DNA of 59,842 bases from an uncultured Sutterella sp. (GTDB lineage Bacteria; Pseudomonadota; Gammaproteobacteria; Burkholderiales; Burkholderiaceae_F), in the NCBI GenBank assembly GCA_958347955.1, contig CATVXH010000013.1:1-59842 (forward strand). The letters run 5' to 3'. Within the stretch, counting starts at the first letter, position 1; every line of letters starts with the position of its first letter. Below, piece after piece: positions 35,405 through 43,895 of this stretch. Made by a program: the position numbers and the translations under genes. The notes below the pieces were generated by a model. The model saw nothing but the letters and a program-made list of their open reading frames with translations. It was not told the origin of the DNA and did not search any database.

Positions 35405-35525
35405 TCAAGCTGTTTGACCGCAGCCTATCGGCATTGCCGATCTCAGACTATTGACTAACCCGGATTTAACGAAAAACCCAGGTTAGTCAACAGTTTGTAC
35501 CGCCCGATATTTCGGGCGTTTTTTT
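35405..35525 (+). ncRNA. Candidate small RNA upstream of rsmE
   Basis: Three inverted repeats in a row: ATCGGC-ATT-GCCGAT (35427-35441); TTGACTAACC (35451-35460) with GGTTAGTCAA (35481-35490); and CGCCCGA-TATT-TCGGGCG (35501-35518) followed by seven T, a strong terminator. A weak -10 (TAGTAT at about 35397) precedes them. Since rsmE appears to have its own promoter after the terminator, a free small RNA fits better than an attenuator, but a leader that reads through into rsmE is possible. Confidence 0.45.
35501..35525 (+). terminator. Strong intrinsic terminator ahead of rsmE
   Basis: 7-bp perfect GC-rich stem with a 4-nt loop and seven T, 54 bp before the rsmE start, with no protein gene upstream on this strand. 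Confidence 0.85.
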
Positions 35526-35548
35526 GTTATCGCAAACTCCGTTACAAT
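35521..35548 (+). promoter_or_regulatory. Probable rsmE promoter
   Basis: -10 TACAAT (35543-35548) with TTTTTG (35521-35526) at a 16-bp spacing; the -35 is part of the terminator T run. Leader of about 25 nt. Confidence 0.4.
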
Positions 35549-35578
35549 CCCCTTGATTAAAACAATAGTTTTTTCAAG

Positions 35579-36298
35579 ATGGCTCCTCGCTTTTTTGTTG
35601 ACAGTGAATTTACCCCGGACAACACGATTGTTTTGCCCGAAAAACCCGCTCATCACGCAAGTCGAGTGCTTCGGATGCGTGAGGGCGACAACGCTACCCT
35701 ATTTGATGGAAAAGGCAATGAAGCCGCGGTAACTTTGCACTTTTTCTCAGATAGAACCGAAGCAAAAATTCACTCAGTTCACAAAAGCCAAACAGAAAGT
35801 CCGCTTAAAACTGTTTTGATTCAATCGCTTGTTTCGCAAGAAAAACTAGATTGGATCTTAGAAAAAGCTACCGAATTGGGAGTAAGCAAAATAGCTGTTG
35901 TTCCCACCGAACGCAGTGTCACAAGACTCGATGAGAAACGTTTGGCCAAACGTTTAATTCAATGGAAAAACACAGTGTTAAGTGCCTGCGAGCAATGCGC
36001 CCGAAGCGTTCTGCCAAAGGTCGAGTACTATCCTGACTTTGAATCAGCTTTAAAAGAAAACCGCAGTGAACTCAATTTCGTATTAGCCCCTGGCGCCTCT
36101 AACGGCATGAATTTAAATCATTGCTCAAGCATTACCTTTGCTGTGGGGCCAGAAGGAGGCCTTTCCGAAGAAGAAATTAAAGCAGCCGAAGGCCTAGGTT
36201 ATCAAAGTACTCTATTAGGACCAAGGGTACTGCGGACAGAAACGGCCGGTCTTGCGGCTCTGGTGTTTGCTCAGACTATTGTCGGGGACTTTCGCTAA
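35579..36298 (+). CDS. rsmE: 16S rRNA m3U1498 methyltransferase
   Basis: SPOUT-class methyltransferase that modifies U1498 of 16S rRNA, 239 aa. N-terminal PUA-like part with HHASRVLRMREGD, then the knotted SAM-binding domain: EKATELGVSKIAVVPTERSV near 96-115, and FAVGPEGGLSEEE near 184 with LGPRVLRTETA near 213. ATG at 35579. The stop overlaps the mgtE stop on the other strand by two bases, so these convergent genes leave no room for a terminator. Confidence 0.95.
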   Translation: MAPRFFVDSEFTPDNTIVLPEKPAHHASRVLRMREGDNATLFDGKGNEAAVTLHFFSDRTEAKIHSVHKSQTESPLKTVLIQSLVSQEKLDWILEKATELGVSKIAVVPTERSVTRLDEKRLAKRLIQWKNTVLSACEQCARSVLPKVEYYPDFESALKENRSELNFVLAPGASNGMNLNHCSSITFAVGPEGGLSEEEIKAAEGLGYQSTLLGPRVLRTETAGLAALVFAQTIVGDFR

Positions 36299-37812
36299 AA
36301 GAAGAAACCGGCCAAACCCAAGAAAATCAAAAAGCCGCCGCTATCGGTTATGAATGTCAAGAGCACTGAGCTGCCCATGGCGGGATCTCGGTTAAATTTT
36401 TCAAGTACCAGTGGGACAATGAGACCAACTAGGGCTCCAACAAAGATGTTTAGTAACATCGCTAAAGACATCACCATCCCTAATTTCATTCCATAGTCGG
36501 TGTCGTAATAAAGAAGCCAGGCGCCCAAGCCGGCGATGACCCCCCAAAACAGACCGTTGATTAAAGCAACACATAATTCTTTTTTAAACAAATCGGACGT
36601 GTTGCTGCTCGTCACCTGCCCCATTGCAAGCGAGCGAACCAAAAGAGTCAGAGTTTGATTACCGGTATTGCCGGCGATATTGGCGGCAATCGGCAACAAC
36701 GCCGCCAAGGCCACCACGCGCGAAATCGTTCCCTCAAAGCAACTGATAACGCGAGAAGCCACAAAGGCCGTGCAAAGATTAACTCCCAGCCAAATCCAGC
36801 GGCTCTTCGCCGCTTCCCAGGCGCTTCCGAACAAATCCTGCTCATCACTCAAGCCGACCGCGGCGTAGGCATCCTCATCGCTACTTTCTCGGATAACATC
36901 CATCACTTCGTCGACTGTTAAACGACCGACCAAGCGTCCAGTTTCATCAACAACCGGGGCGCTCACCAAGTCATAACGTTCGAAGGCTTGCGCCGCATCC
37001 GTCGCGTCGTCCAAAGGATTAAGCGTAAGGACATCGCCCTTCATTAACTCCTTAACGCTGCGCTCAGGATCGCTAACCAGAATTTTTGAAACCGGCAAAA
37101 CACCTTTTAAACGCTGGTTGCGGTCAACAACGAAAATCATGTCGGTTAATTCGGGCAATTCGTCGAAACCGCGCAAGTAGCGAAAAACCGCTTCCAGAGA
37201 CGACTCCTCGCGCACCGACACAATTTCAAAGTCCATGCGGGCACCCACGCTTTCTTCCGGATAGCTCATCGCCGCGCGCAATTGCGCGCGCTCTTTAGTC
37301 GTCAAGCCTTCTTGAACTTCGGCGACCACATCAGGCGGCAAGTCTTCTACCAAGTCGGCGATTTCATCGGTGTCCAATGTTTCCATGGCATCGACGAGCT
37401 CTTCTCGATCCATGGCGTCAATCAAGGTTTCACGAACACCGTCGTTGACCTCAACGAGCACATCACCATCTTGATTGTTGCGGACTAGATCCCATACCAA
37501 CAGACGGTCGTCGGTCGGCAGGGCTTCAAGAATGTAGGCAATATCGGCCGGATGAAGCGGAGCCAGAATTTTGGCGATTTCCGCTTTAATTTGAAGATTA
37601 AAACTGTCTCGGATTTCGGCTTCCTGTTCATTGGACAGGGCACCGCTGGCGGTAATTTTATGTTGCTGATCTTCAGCCTTTTCTATGCATTGCTGAATGC
37701 GAGCGAGGGCGCGGCTGGCGAGTTCCGGTTCTCGAGCCGAGGACGCCGCCTGTGCGGCAACAGTTGCGGACGCAGCTGCTTTTTGTTCCATGTCTCGTGC
37801 TTGTTCAGCCAT
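36295..37812 (-). CDS. mgtE: Magnesium transporter MgtE
   Basis: Mg2+ channel/transporter, 505 aa. Order of domains as in MgtE: an N-terminal helical superhelix (about 60-185, HPADIAYILEALPTDDR...DLVEDLPPDV), two CBS domains (about 190-325, with VGRLTVDEVMDVI), then five membrane helices with NIAGNTGNQTLTLLVRSLA near 385, part of the pore. The first 45 residues are an Ala-rich extension. ATG at 37812 with a weak G-rich ribosome site. Upstream (minus strand) the leader of about 100 nt contains the hairpin TCTC-T-GCGT / ACGC-GAGA, which might have a regulatory role. Confidence 0.94.
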   Translation of the reverse strand: MAEQARDMEQKAAASATVAAQAASSAREPELASRALARIQQCIEKAEDQQHKITASGALSNEQEAEIRDSFNLQIKAEIAKILAPLHPADIAYILEALPTDDRLLVWDLVRNNQDGDVLVEVNDGVRETLIDAMDREELVDAMETLDTDEIADLVEDLPPDVVAEVQEGLTTKERAQLRAAMSYPEESVGARMDFEIVSVREESSLEAVFRYLRGFDELPELTDMIFVVDRNQRLKGVLPVSKILVSDPERSVKELMKGDVLTLNPLDDATDAAQAFERYDLVSAPVVDETGRLVGRLTVDEVMDVIRESSDEDAYAAVGLSDEQDLFGSAWEAAKSRWIWLGVNLCTAFVASRVISCFEGTISRVVALAALLPIAANIAGNTGNQTLTLLVRSLAMGQVTSSNTSDLFKKELCVALINGLFWGVIAGLGAWLLYYDTDYGMKLGMVMSLAMLLNIFVGALVGLIVPLVLEKFNRDPAMGSSVLLTFITDSGGFLIFLGLAGFFF

Positions 37813-38197
37813 CGAGGCACCCCTTCGTTCATAATAGTCTCCGCCTTCTCGCGTAATACACGCAGAGAAAAAATCCTAAGGCCCAAGGATTGTACCACCG
37901 CCTTGATTTTTCTCAGGCTTGCTTTAACCTACTTTTCCTCATCACTTTTTAAAGTTTGATGAATTTATCTCAAGATTTGATATCTATCAAAATCAAATTG
38001 TCAGGGCACATATACCTAGCCATGCAGCCCTTAAGCTTAAAAATCACAGCTCCAACCCTGTTGATGTTAATTAGCGCAAGTTCCTCGTTATGCTTTAGTC
38101 GAGTTTTGACCGCCTGCATCATAATCCAAACGGTTCACTCCTTTGCACAAAGAAGATCTCAAAAAACAATCAAAAACTCTTTTTGGGTTAAATGAAC
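37813..38197. other. Intergenic region between mgtE and the nicotinamidase gene
   Basis: Both flanking genes are on the minus strand. It holds the mgtE leader (a TACAAT -10-like box at about 37888-37893 on the minus strand, plus short inverted repeats) and otherwise AT-rich DNA. A 79-codon frame on the plus strand (37956-38195) contains one hydrophobic stretch but has no clear ribosome site and no family that I recognise, so I do not call it. No clear terminator was found after the nicotinamidase gene. Confidence 0.5.
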
Positions 38198-38767
38198 TCA
38201 GTCCATAGGCGATTTAAGCTCTATATTCCTTGCCGCTAGCGTAATCGCCTTGCCTTTATCTAACGATGGGCAAAATTCGATTAACACGTTAAAGATGGAA
38301 CTTCCATACCGTTTAATGCCGTCATTTAATGTGCTTAACACACAGATATCCCCGGCGATTCCGCAAATATCAATCTGTTTTATTTGGTGCGTATGAATGA
38401 GATTATCCAATCGCAAAGCGGAACTTTCATTTTGAAAAACCGAATACTCTTCACGCTCGCTTTTATCCCCTTTGTGCAAAATTTCCAGAATGCCGCCACT
38501 TTGGTTTAACGCTGAAAGTAAGCAAGGCTCGATAGATGCACCCCGCGTATTCTGGACACAATGCACCGGCCACTGACCGCCATTTTCCTTAAAGGAGCAA
38601 TGGTTGAGCGGATGCCAATCCTCCGTCACCACTATTACTTTGTATTTTTCGCTGCACGCAAGAACATAATCAGCAAGATTTTTTATTTTTTCAGCGGCAT
38701 CAGGAACCGGCAACGATCCCGAAATAAAATCTATTTGCGGGTCAACGATCAACAACATCCTATTCAT
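38198..38767 (-). CDS. pncA: Nicotinamidase/isochorismatase-family hydrolase (PncA-like)
   Basis: Cysteine hydrolase, 189 aa, that most likely turns nicotinamide into nicotinate for NAD salvage. The catalytic triad Asp9 (IVDPQIDF), Lys99 (HKGD) and Cys142 (GIAGDICVL) is complete. Metal ligands match PncA: Asp50 and His52 (EDWHPLNH) and His69 (WPVHC). It is somewhat short against E. coli PncA (213 aa). It lies downstream of the C69 dipeptidase gene, but a terminator-like hairpin separates them. Confidence 0.85.
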   Translation of the reverse strand: MNRMLLIVDPQIDFISGSLPVPDAAEKIKNLADYVLACSEKYKVIVVTEDWHPLNHCSFKENGGQWPVHCVQNTRGASIEPCLLSALNQSGGILEILHKGDKSEREEYSVFQNESSALRLDNLIHTHQIKQIDICGIAGDICVLSTLNDGIKRYGSSIFNVLIEFCPSLDKGKAITLAARNIELKSPMD

Positions 38768-38779
38768 TTCACAATCATC

Positions 38780-38810
38780 AAAACCGCCCCAAGCTTATGG
38801 CTTGAGGCGG
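38780..38810 (-). terminator. Terminator of the C69 dipeptidase gene
   Basis: Inverted repeat CCGCC-C-CAAGC / GCTTG-A-GGCGG (38784-38810) with one mismatch; on the minus strand it is followed by TTTT. Confidence 0.7.
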
Positions 38811-38829
38811 TCATCATTACGCTAGTGGA

Positions 38830-40635
38830 CTATTTAACAATCTTCACGGTATCAAACGCTGCGACAGGTTCGCCGTCTACCTTAGTGAAAAGAACAAGTT
38901 CAGTCTTCACATCCTTGAAGGTGGTTGCGACCGCTCCCTTAACCGGGAAGGTAATAACGGCGTCTTTGAGACCGTCACCATCGACATCCTTAAAGACAAC
39001 TTTCACAGGTTTGGCACGCTGACGGTTGAGTTCATCATTGCCATCGGACCACGCGGATCCGAATTCCGTCACAGACTGATCCAACTTCGTCGCATCAAAC
39101 CCCTTTTGAGACAGAAGCACTACATCCACCGTCCCCTTTTCATCAGACAGGCTCAATTGATCCTTCATGATCACGATATCCTGACGATTCACCTTCTGCA
39201 AAATTTTGGATGCTGCTCCCAACGCTTCGTTGTAGTTGAGCACATTGAAGTTATGCATGAATTCAACGGCGCGATCGGGGTCAATGGCCGCCAAAGATTT
39301 CGCGCGAGCTTCCACAGCGCCCAATTCTTCGGCCTTGCGCTCTTCATAGTCCTCAATATCGTCAATAACGTCTTCGCGGATATCGGGCATCCAATCCAAG
39401 AACTGTTGGGCTAAGACAAACGTAAAGACATTCTTATCGAGTGAGAAACTCATTTGTTCAGGCGTTGCGTGGAATTGCGCGCGGGTGCCGACAGACGGGC
39501 TCATGAAGGCCTGAGCGGCAGCGGGCTTAGCCAACGGGAACGCCGGCACATAAGCAGTTTCATAGGGACGTGCGTTGCTTCTCCAAGATACCGTCAAGAG
39601 CGGATTCTTCGTGAGCTTAAAGACAACACTATCGTGCGTGTCAATGTTGCCGATATCGCGAAGGTCATAGAGATGGAATCCCGTCACAGAGCGATCCACT
39701 TGATCGGATTGCGCGCGCATGATTTTCTGCACATCCCAAGGCGTCACCTTGTCCTTCGGAATAATGGATTGCGGTATGGCGTTGTGATCTTCAATGAATT
39801 CTCCGGTCATGATTTTCATGAAGGTTTGCACGCGTTGTTTATTCCAATCCGCTGCGCGACGGCGATCCGGTTGATAGGCTTCTCGGAAATTAAAATCAGA
39901 GTAGTCCCCTGCCTTTGTGGGTTTATATGTCCCCATCTTAATAGCATGCTCAACCAGGTCCGGCGAGGCGATCACATTTTCCTTATCGTTCAGATCAACG
40001 TTCGTCAATGAATAAGAATTGGCAAGGAAAGCCACTTCATTGTCTTTAACTTTGCGGGCGAGATAACGATGGCCGCGCAAGATAGCCATTTGCCAGGCTT
40101 CGTTGTGGTCAGCGAAAGTGTACGTGCGCCCTTCGTGTGTGTAGCCGTATTTTTCCACGAGTTCAATGGCAATCTTTACAGCCTCACGGGCGCTGTGAGC
40201 ACGCTCGGCGGTAATGCGTCGGATACCGTAACCAACGCCACCATTTTTCACTTTTTCGTTTTTCTCGATCGTATCGCCGCAGTTATTGGATGTGATCAGC
40301 ACACCGGCTTCATTCAAGAAACCATCGGAGAAGCTGTATCCGTCAGGTGAAAGCGTTTGAGTCCACCAATACCCAAGGGTTTTTGCCACCTGAGGAATTT
40401 TGGCGGTAGTCGGTTCATACTCGATCAACGTGCCCTTTTTATGAGTGGCGGCCGGCACCCAATATTGACTCATCAAAATACGGCGGTCATTGTCTTCATT
40501 ATGACCGATGATGATTTCACCGGTGGACGAAGCATCTTTGCCGACAATGACGGTAAAACAGGCTTGTGCGGACATAGCAGTTCCCAACATGACTGCGGCT
40601 ACAGACGCAGCCATTAACGTTTTACGGATAATCAT
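38830..40635 (-). CDS. Secreted C69-family dipeptidase with C-terminal calcium-loop motif
   Basis: N-terminal-nucleophile peptidase of family C69 (PepD-like), 601 aa. A Sec signal peptide (MIIRKTLMAASVAAVMLGTA...AQA) ends right before Cys26, so export would expose Cys26 as the N-terminal nucleophile (CFTVIVGKDASSTG). GHNEDNDRR and GFLNEAGVLITSNNC are family motifs. Near residue 560 is DVDGDGLKDAVI, an EF-hand/dockerin-like calcium loop, in a C-terminal extension. Start: GAGGAG lies 7 nt before the ATG at 40635; the frame extends to 40674 but would spoil the signal peptide. It probably cuts dipeptides in the periplasm or outside. Confidence 0.88.
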   Translation of the reverse strand: MIIRKTLMAASVAAVMLGTAMSAQACFTVIVGKDASSTGEIIIGHNEDNDRRILMSQYWVPAATHKKGTLIEYEPTTAKIPQVAKTLGYWWTQTLSPDGYSFSDGFLNEAGVLITSNNCGDTIEKNEKVKNGGVGYGIRRITAERAHSAREAVKIAIELVEKYGYTHEGRTYTFADHNEAWQMAILRGHRYLARKVKDNEVAFLANSYSLTNVDLNDKENVIASPDLVEHAIKMGTYKPTKAGDYSDFNFREAYQPDRRRAADWNKQRVQTFMKIMTGEFIEDHNAIPQSIIPKDKVTPWDVQKIMRAQSDQVDRSVTGFHLYDLRDIGNIDTHDSVVFKLTKNPLLTVSWRSNARPYETAYVPAFPLAKPAAAQAFMSPSVGTRAQFHATPEQMSFSLDKNVFTFVLAQQFLDWMPDIREDVIDDIEDYEERKAEELGAVEARAKSLAAIDPDRAVEFMHNFNVLNYNEALGAASKILQKVNRQDIVIMKDQLSLSDEKGTVDVVLLSQKGFDATKLDQSVTEFGSAWSDGNDELNRQRAKPVKVVFKDVDGDGLKDAVITFPVKGAVATTFKDVKTELVLFTKVDGEPVAAFDTVKIVK

Positions 40636-40729
40636 ATGCAAACTCCTCAAAAAAGTTGAGACCAAACACCACAAATTAGTTTAGGTGCTTAATCAAAAAA
40701 ACTCTTGAGGAGTTTCACCGATTGCTTTC

Positions 40730-42703
40730 CTATTGTTGATCGATCTTGGAATCAGAGGAAGTTTCTTGAGTATTTTCTGCCGTCGTTTCCTCTACCAGGT
40801 CCTCTTCTTCAAGCGCTTCTTCATCCGTTTCATCGAGCACTTGTTTCAGACGAGCTTCCAAAAGGACATCCACGTAATCAACACCAAGGACGTCTAAAAG
40901 AATCTTCTGCCCCCTGGGCAACTCAGGAAGCCCCGGCATTCTCTGCATAAAAGGCAGTCCTTCGATTCGGATCAACTCTCCTTTGACCACCACGGCTTCA
41001 ATTGTTTTTAGTCCCTCTTGTTCAATCCAGCGCAAACTCCAATAGCGTTCCATTTTGCGCTGAAATTCCGAGTAGGCACCGTAAGTTAAAGTGAAGTTTG
41101 AAACAATCGTAAAGAGATCCGTATCACTGGGTCTATAACTTGGCGCGCGATCCAACACAGCGCTAATCAATTGGCGCTGATTAACCAAGTCCACATAACG
41201 GCGCAAAGGCGATGTGCACCAGGCATACTGCGCAACCCCCATGCCATCATGAGGTCCCGGAGTAGTGCTCATCTTTACTCGTCCCATACTCTGAGAACGA
41301 TAGATACCCGCCACGTTAACTTCTTCCAGCCATCCGCCCCAGACCGTGTTGGCGAAAATCATCAATTCCCCCACAGCCAAATCCAAAGGCGATCCCCGTT
41401 TTCGGGACTTCAGGTGAATGACAGCGTCTTCCCCCTCTCCCTCTAAATCAAAACTCCACTCAACTCGTCCGAGAATTTCCGGTTTACCGCGTACAGCTTC
41501 ACGATCAGCCAAACACTTTTTAGCGAATTTCCAAAGCCAAGTTATCTCCTCGGCAAACGGATGATCGATTGTTCCGGCGATGAGCTTATCTTCGGTGAAG
41601 TGATCTTCAATCAGATCATAACGAATGTTGCTTGCCACTTGAATTCGCTCAAGATGGGTCTCGGTAGCCGACACTTCAAGCGTATCCTTATCCACAAGCG
41701 CGTAAAGGGACAAGCAAGGAACGGCACGCCCTTCATCCAGAGAGTAGGCCTTGATCCAATTCTCAGGCAACATGGTTGTCTTAATGCCAGGAGCATAAAC
41801 GGTCGAAAGACGACCGCGGGCCACACGGTCGATATCACTGTCTCGCTCGATTCCTAGGCCTGGAGCGGCGATATGAATACCAATCCGAAGTAAACGGTCA
41901 TCAACATGCTCGACACTCGTAGCATCATCAATCTCCGTGGTCGAAGAGTCGTCTATTGAAAAGGCCTTAACATTGGCAATGGGCAAATCCTCCCAACCTG
42001 ACTCAGTCGGAAAACTTAAATCGGAGGGGAACCCCTTTCCCTTCGGAAAATAGTTGGCATAAAAACTATCGACGTGCCAACGGTAGGGAGAAGAAATCGC
42101 TCCTAAAGACAGAAGTAATCTTAGGGGCGTCATGCGGGATTCACTTGCCGCGTCTGACAAAGCCTTCCAAATATTGCTGTTTTTATCAGGACTAACCAAA
42201 AGGTTGATGGCTTGAGAGGCAATCTCTTTAGGCGCCGTCTTCTCATCGACCATCTGACGGACCCATAACTTTTTCTGTTCTTCCGCCAAACGTTTTTTCT
42301 CAAGAGCCGCTAGCGCCACCCTCAAGATTTCTTCCGGCGCTTTTCGATAATTACCTCTTCCTTTTCGATGAAAGTAGACTGGATTGCCATGAAGCGTCAA
42401 AAGCGTCGCAATACGCTCCACAACCGATGAAGACTCTCCGAAATAGTCCGCCGCCAGCGCATCAAACTTAAATTCGCCCTCGGGAGCCACCTCCCAAAGA
42501 AATTGAGGATCCATCTCAGAGGCCATCTGCTCGGCCAACGCCATCACTTCAGAGACCGCCGGAGACTCGAACTCAAAAAAGACGTGGCCGCCTTTCACCT
42601 TCGTGCGGCGTCCGGTTAAAAGCTCCACCTGGTAGGCGCTGCCGTTTTGCGACAAAATGGTACCGACTTTAAAGGCGCCGTCTTCTTCAAAAAAGAGATA
42701 CAT
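40730..42703 (-). CDS. rnb: RNase II/RNB-domain exoribonuclease
   Basis: 3'-5' exoribonuclease of the RNB family, 657 aa. The catalytic RNB domain begins near residue 250 with FSIDDSSTTEIDDATSVE, where the second of the usual four aspartates is Glu. MSTTPGPHDGMG and CTSPLRRYVDLVNQRQL, near 495 and 513, are the C-terminal RNB motifs. A short S1-like end is followed by an acidic tail (about 620-657). Its ATG overlaps the marC stop (TGATG), so the two are translationally coupled; it is the last gene of the mpl-yqiA-marC-rnb operon. The family includes RNase II and R; this one is RNase II-sized. Confidence 0.88.
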   Translation of the reverse strand: MYLFFEEDGAFKVGTILSQNGSAYQVELLTGRRTKVKGGHVFFEFESPAVSEVMALAEQMASEMDPQFLWEVAPEGEFKFDALAADYFGESSSVVERIATLLTLHGNPVYFHRKGRGNYRKAPEEILRVALAALEKKRLAEEQKKLWVRQMVDEKTAPKEIASQAINLLVSPDKNSNIWKALSDAASESRMTPLRLLLSLGAISSPYRWHVDSFYANYFPKGKGFPSDLSFPTESGWEDLPIANVKAFSIDDSSTTEIDDATSVEHVDDRLLRIGIHIAAPGLGIERDSDIDRVARGRLSTVYAPGIKTTMLPENWIKAYSLDEGRAVPCLSLYALVDKDTLEVSATETHLERIQVASNIRYDLIEDHFTEDKLIAGTIDHPFAEEITWLWKFAKKCLADREAVRGKPEILGRVEWSFDLEGEGEDAVIHLKSRKRGSPLDLAVGELMIFANTVWGGWLEEVNVAGIYRSQSMGRVKMSTTPGPHDGMGVAQYAWCTSPLRRYVDLVNQRQLISAVLDRAPSYRPSDTDLFTIVSNFTLTYGAYSEFQRKMERYWSLRWIEQEGLKTIEAVVVKGELIRIEGLPFMQRMPGLPELPRGQKILLDVLGVDYVDVLLEARLKQVLDETDEEALEEEDLVEETTAENTQETSSDSKIDQQ

Positions 42704-43314
42704 CAAAACGCCCCTTTCAGCGTTGTTTGAATAAATTGAGTAATACCCGTTAAAAACATTTGGACGGCCATTGTAGCCAAAATCAATCCCATGAGACGCT
42801 CAAAAGCCGCGGTTGTGCGCTCACCCACAAGTTTTTGCACCCGCTCGGCAAAAACCAAAATCACCGCGCTGATCACACAGGTCAGGAAGACCACCAAAAG
42901 CCACTCGGGCATGCGAGAAGGATCACTACCGACTAAAAGAAGAATTGTCGCCAATGTGGAAGGACCAGCCAATGCCGGCACGGCAAGAGGAACAATGAAT
43001 GGTTCTCCCCCGGGCGCTTCACCAAAAACACCCTCCTTTGACGGAAACACCATACGAATTGACATCAGCAAAACAATGAGACCTCCGCCCATGGATAATG
43101 CCGCTTGACTTAAACCCAACGCATCCAAAAAAGCTTTTCCTCCAAAGGCAAAAATGCTGAGAATAATCGCGGCAATCACACACTCACGCACCACAATTCG
43201 AGAACGTCTGTGTTCAGGAACAGTTTTCAAAGAAGAGATAAAAATAGGAATGTTGCCAAGCGGATCGGCCATCAAAAACATCAGCAATAAAGCTGAAACG
43301 AAAGAATGTTCCAT
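42703..43314 (-). CDS. marC: MarC/UPF0056-family inner-membrane protein
   Basis: 203-aa protein with six hydrophobic segments and the conserved MADPLGNIPIFIS at residues 15-27 and VPLAVPALAGPSTLATI near 108. The function of MarC proteins is not settled; the old link to multiple antibiotic resistance was withdrawn. It sits 7 bp after yqiA and overlaps the RNase gene start. Confidence 0.9.
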   Translation of the reverse strand: MEHSFVSALLLMFLMADPLGNIPIFISSLKTVPEHRRSRIVVRECVIAAIILSIFAFGGKAFLDALGLSQAALSMGGGLIVLLMSIRMVFPSKEGVFGEAPGGEPFIVPLAVPALAGPSTLATILLLVGSDPSRMPEWLLVVFLTCVISAVILVFAERVQKLVGERTTAAFERLMGLILATMAVQMFLTGITQFIQTTLKGAF

Positions 43315-43321
43315 CTAAAAC

Positions 43322-43894
43322 CTACCTTTCAACAGAAATTTGTTTCAGAAATTCTTCAATGTCCGGCAAACACCGTTCAAAATTATCAATTTGATGATTA
43401 TTACCGGGCAAAAGTATCGTTCGGCAAGCCGAGTACTTTTTCTGCGCCTTTCTCCAATCAAGAACCTCATCTTGGGTAGACAAAAACACAAGATAACGCT
43501 CAGGATGGATCTTTTCACAATGCATTCGCCTGGCCTCATCGGCAAAATGCGGTTTCACATCAATCGTGCGACCAGTATTACCAATTGTCTGGATGCCCAG
43601 ATAATCATTGATCACACACCAAGGCTCTGTTGCGGGATTTAAAAGCACCGCGTGGCAACCGATTTTTTCCGCCAACCACGTCGCGTAAAAGCCCCCTAAG
43701 CTGGAACCCACCAGGCACAACTTTTTTGGATCGATTCCTTCGACAGCTTGAGACAGAATTTTTTGCGCCTCGGCCGGTCCCACATTCAAATCAGGTGCTC
43801 GATAAGACAAGCGGCTTGCAAAGGCTTGTCTCATAATTTGGCCCTTTTTGCTCTGAGGCGTGGAACGAAAACCGTGCAGATACATCAAAACCAT
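43322..43894 (-). CDS. yqiA: YqiA-like alpha/beta-hydrolase esterase
   Basis: 190-aa esterase of the YqiA (UPF0227) family. MYLHGFRSTPQSKKG at residues 4-18 forms the oxyanion region, and the nucleophile Ser is in VGSSLGGFYAT near residue 65. The Asp is probably in STQDEVLD near 139, and the His in GNNHQIDNFE near 167. Substrate unknown; E. coli YqiA acts on short acyl esters. It starts one base after the mpl stop, clearly in the same operon. Confidence 0.9.
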   Translation of the reverse strand: MVLMYLHGFRSTPQSKKGQIMRQAFASRLSYRAPDLNVGPAEAQKILSQAVEGIDPKKLCLVGSSLGGFYATWLAEKIGCHAVLLNPATEPWCVINDYLGIQTIGNTGRTIDVKPHFADEARRMHCEKIHPERYLVFLSTQDEVLDWRKAQKKYSACRTILLPGNNHQIDNFERCLPDIEEFLKQISVER

Positions 43895-43895
43895 T

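Larger units (their letters stand above)
35182..35578. other. Intergenic region between tkt and rsmE
   Basis: Divergent 397-bp region. The tkt-proximal half (35182-35400) is AT-rich with no structure that I would call. The other half holds a candidate small RNA with three hairpins and a terminator (35427-35525), then a probable rsmE promoter. No protein gene is credible here; the longest frames look random. Confidence 0.6.

Noticed and set aside
35211..35408. 65-codon minus-strand frame upstream of tkt
   Set aside because: Cysteine- and aromatic-rich random-looking sequence; overlaps the expected tkt promoter region.
36290..36300. Overlapping stop codons of rsmE and mgtE as a possible annotation error
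   Set aside because: Both proteins end at sensible points for their families; convergent genes overlapping by a few bases are common.
37956..38195. 79-codon frame with one hydrophobic stretch
   Set aside because: No convincing ribosome site and no family recognised; AT-rich intergenic DNA often gives such frames.
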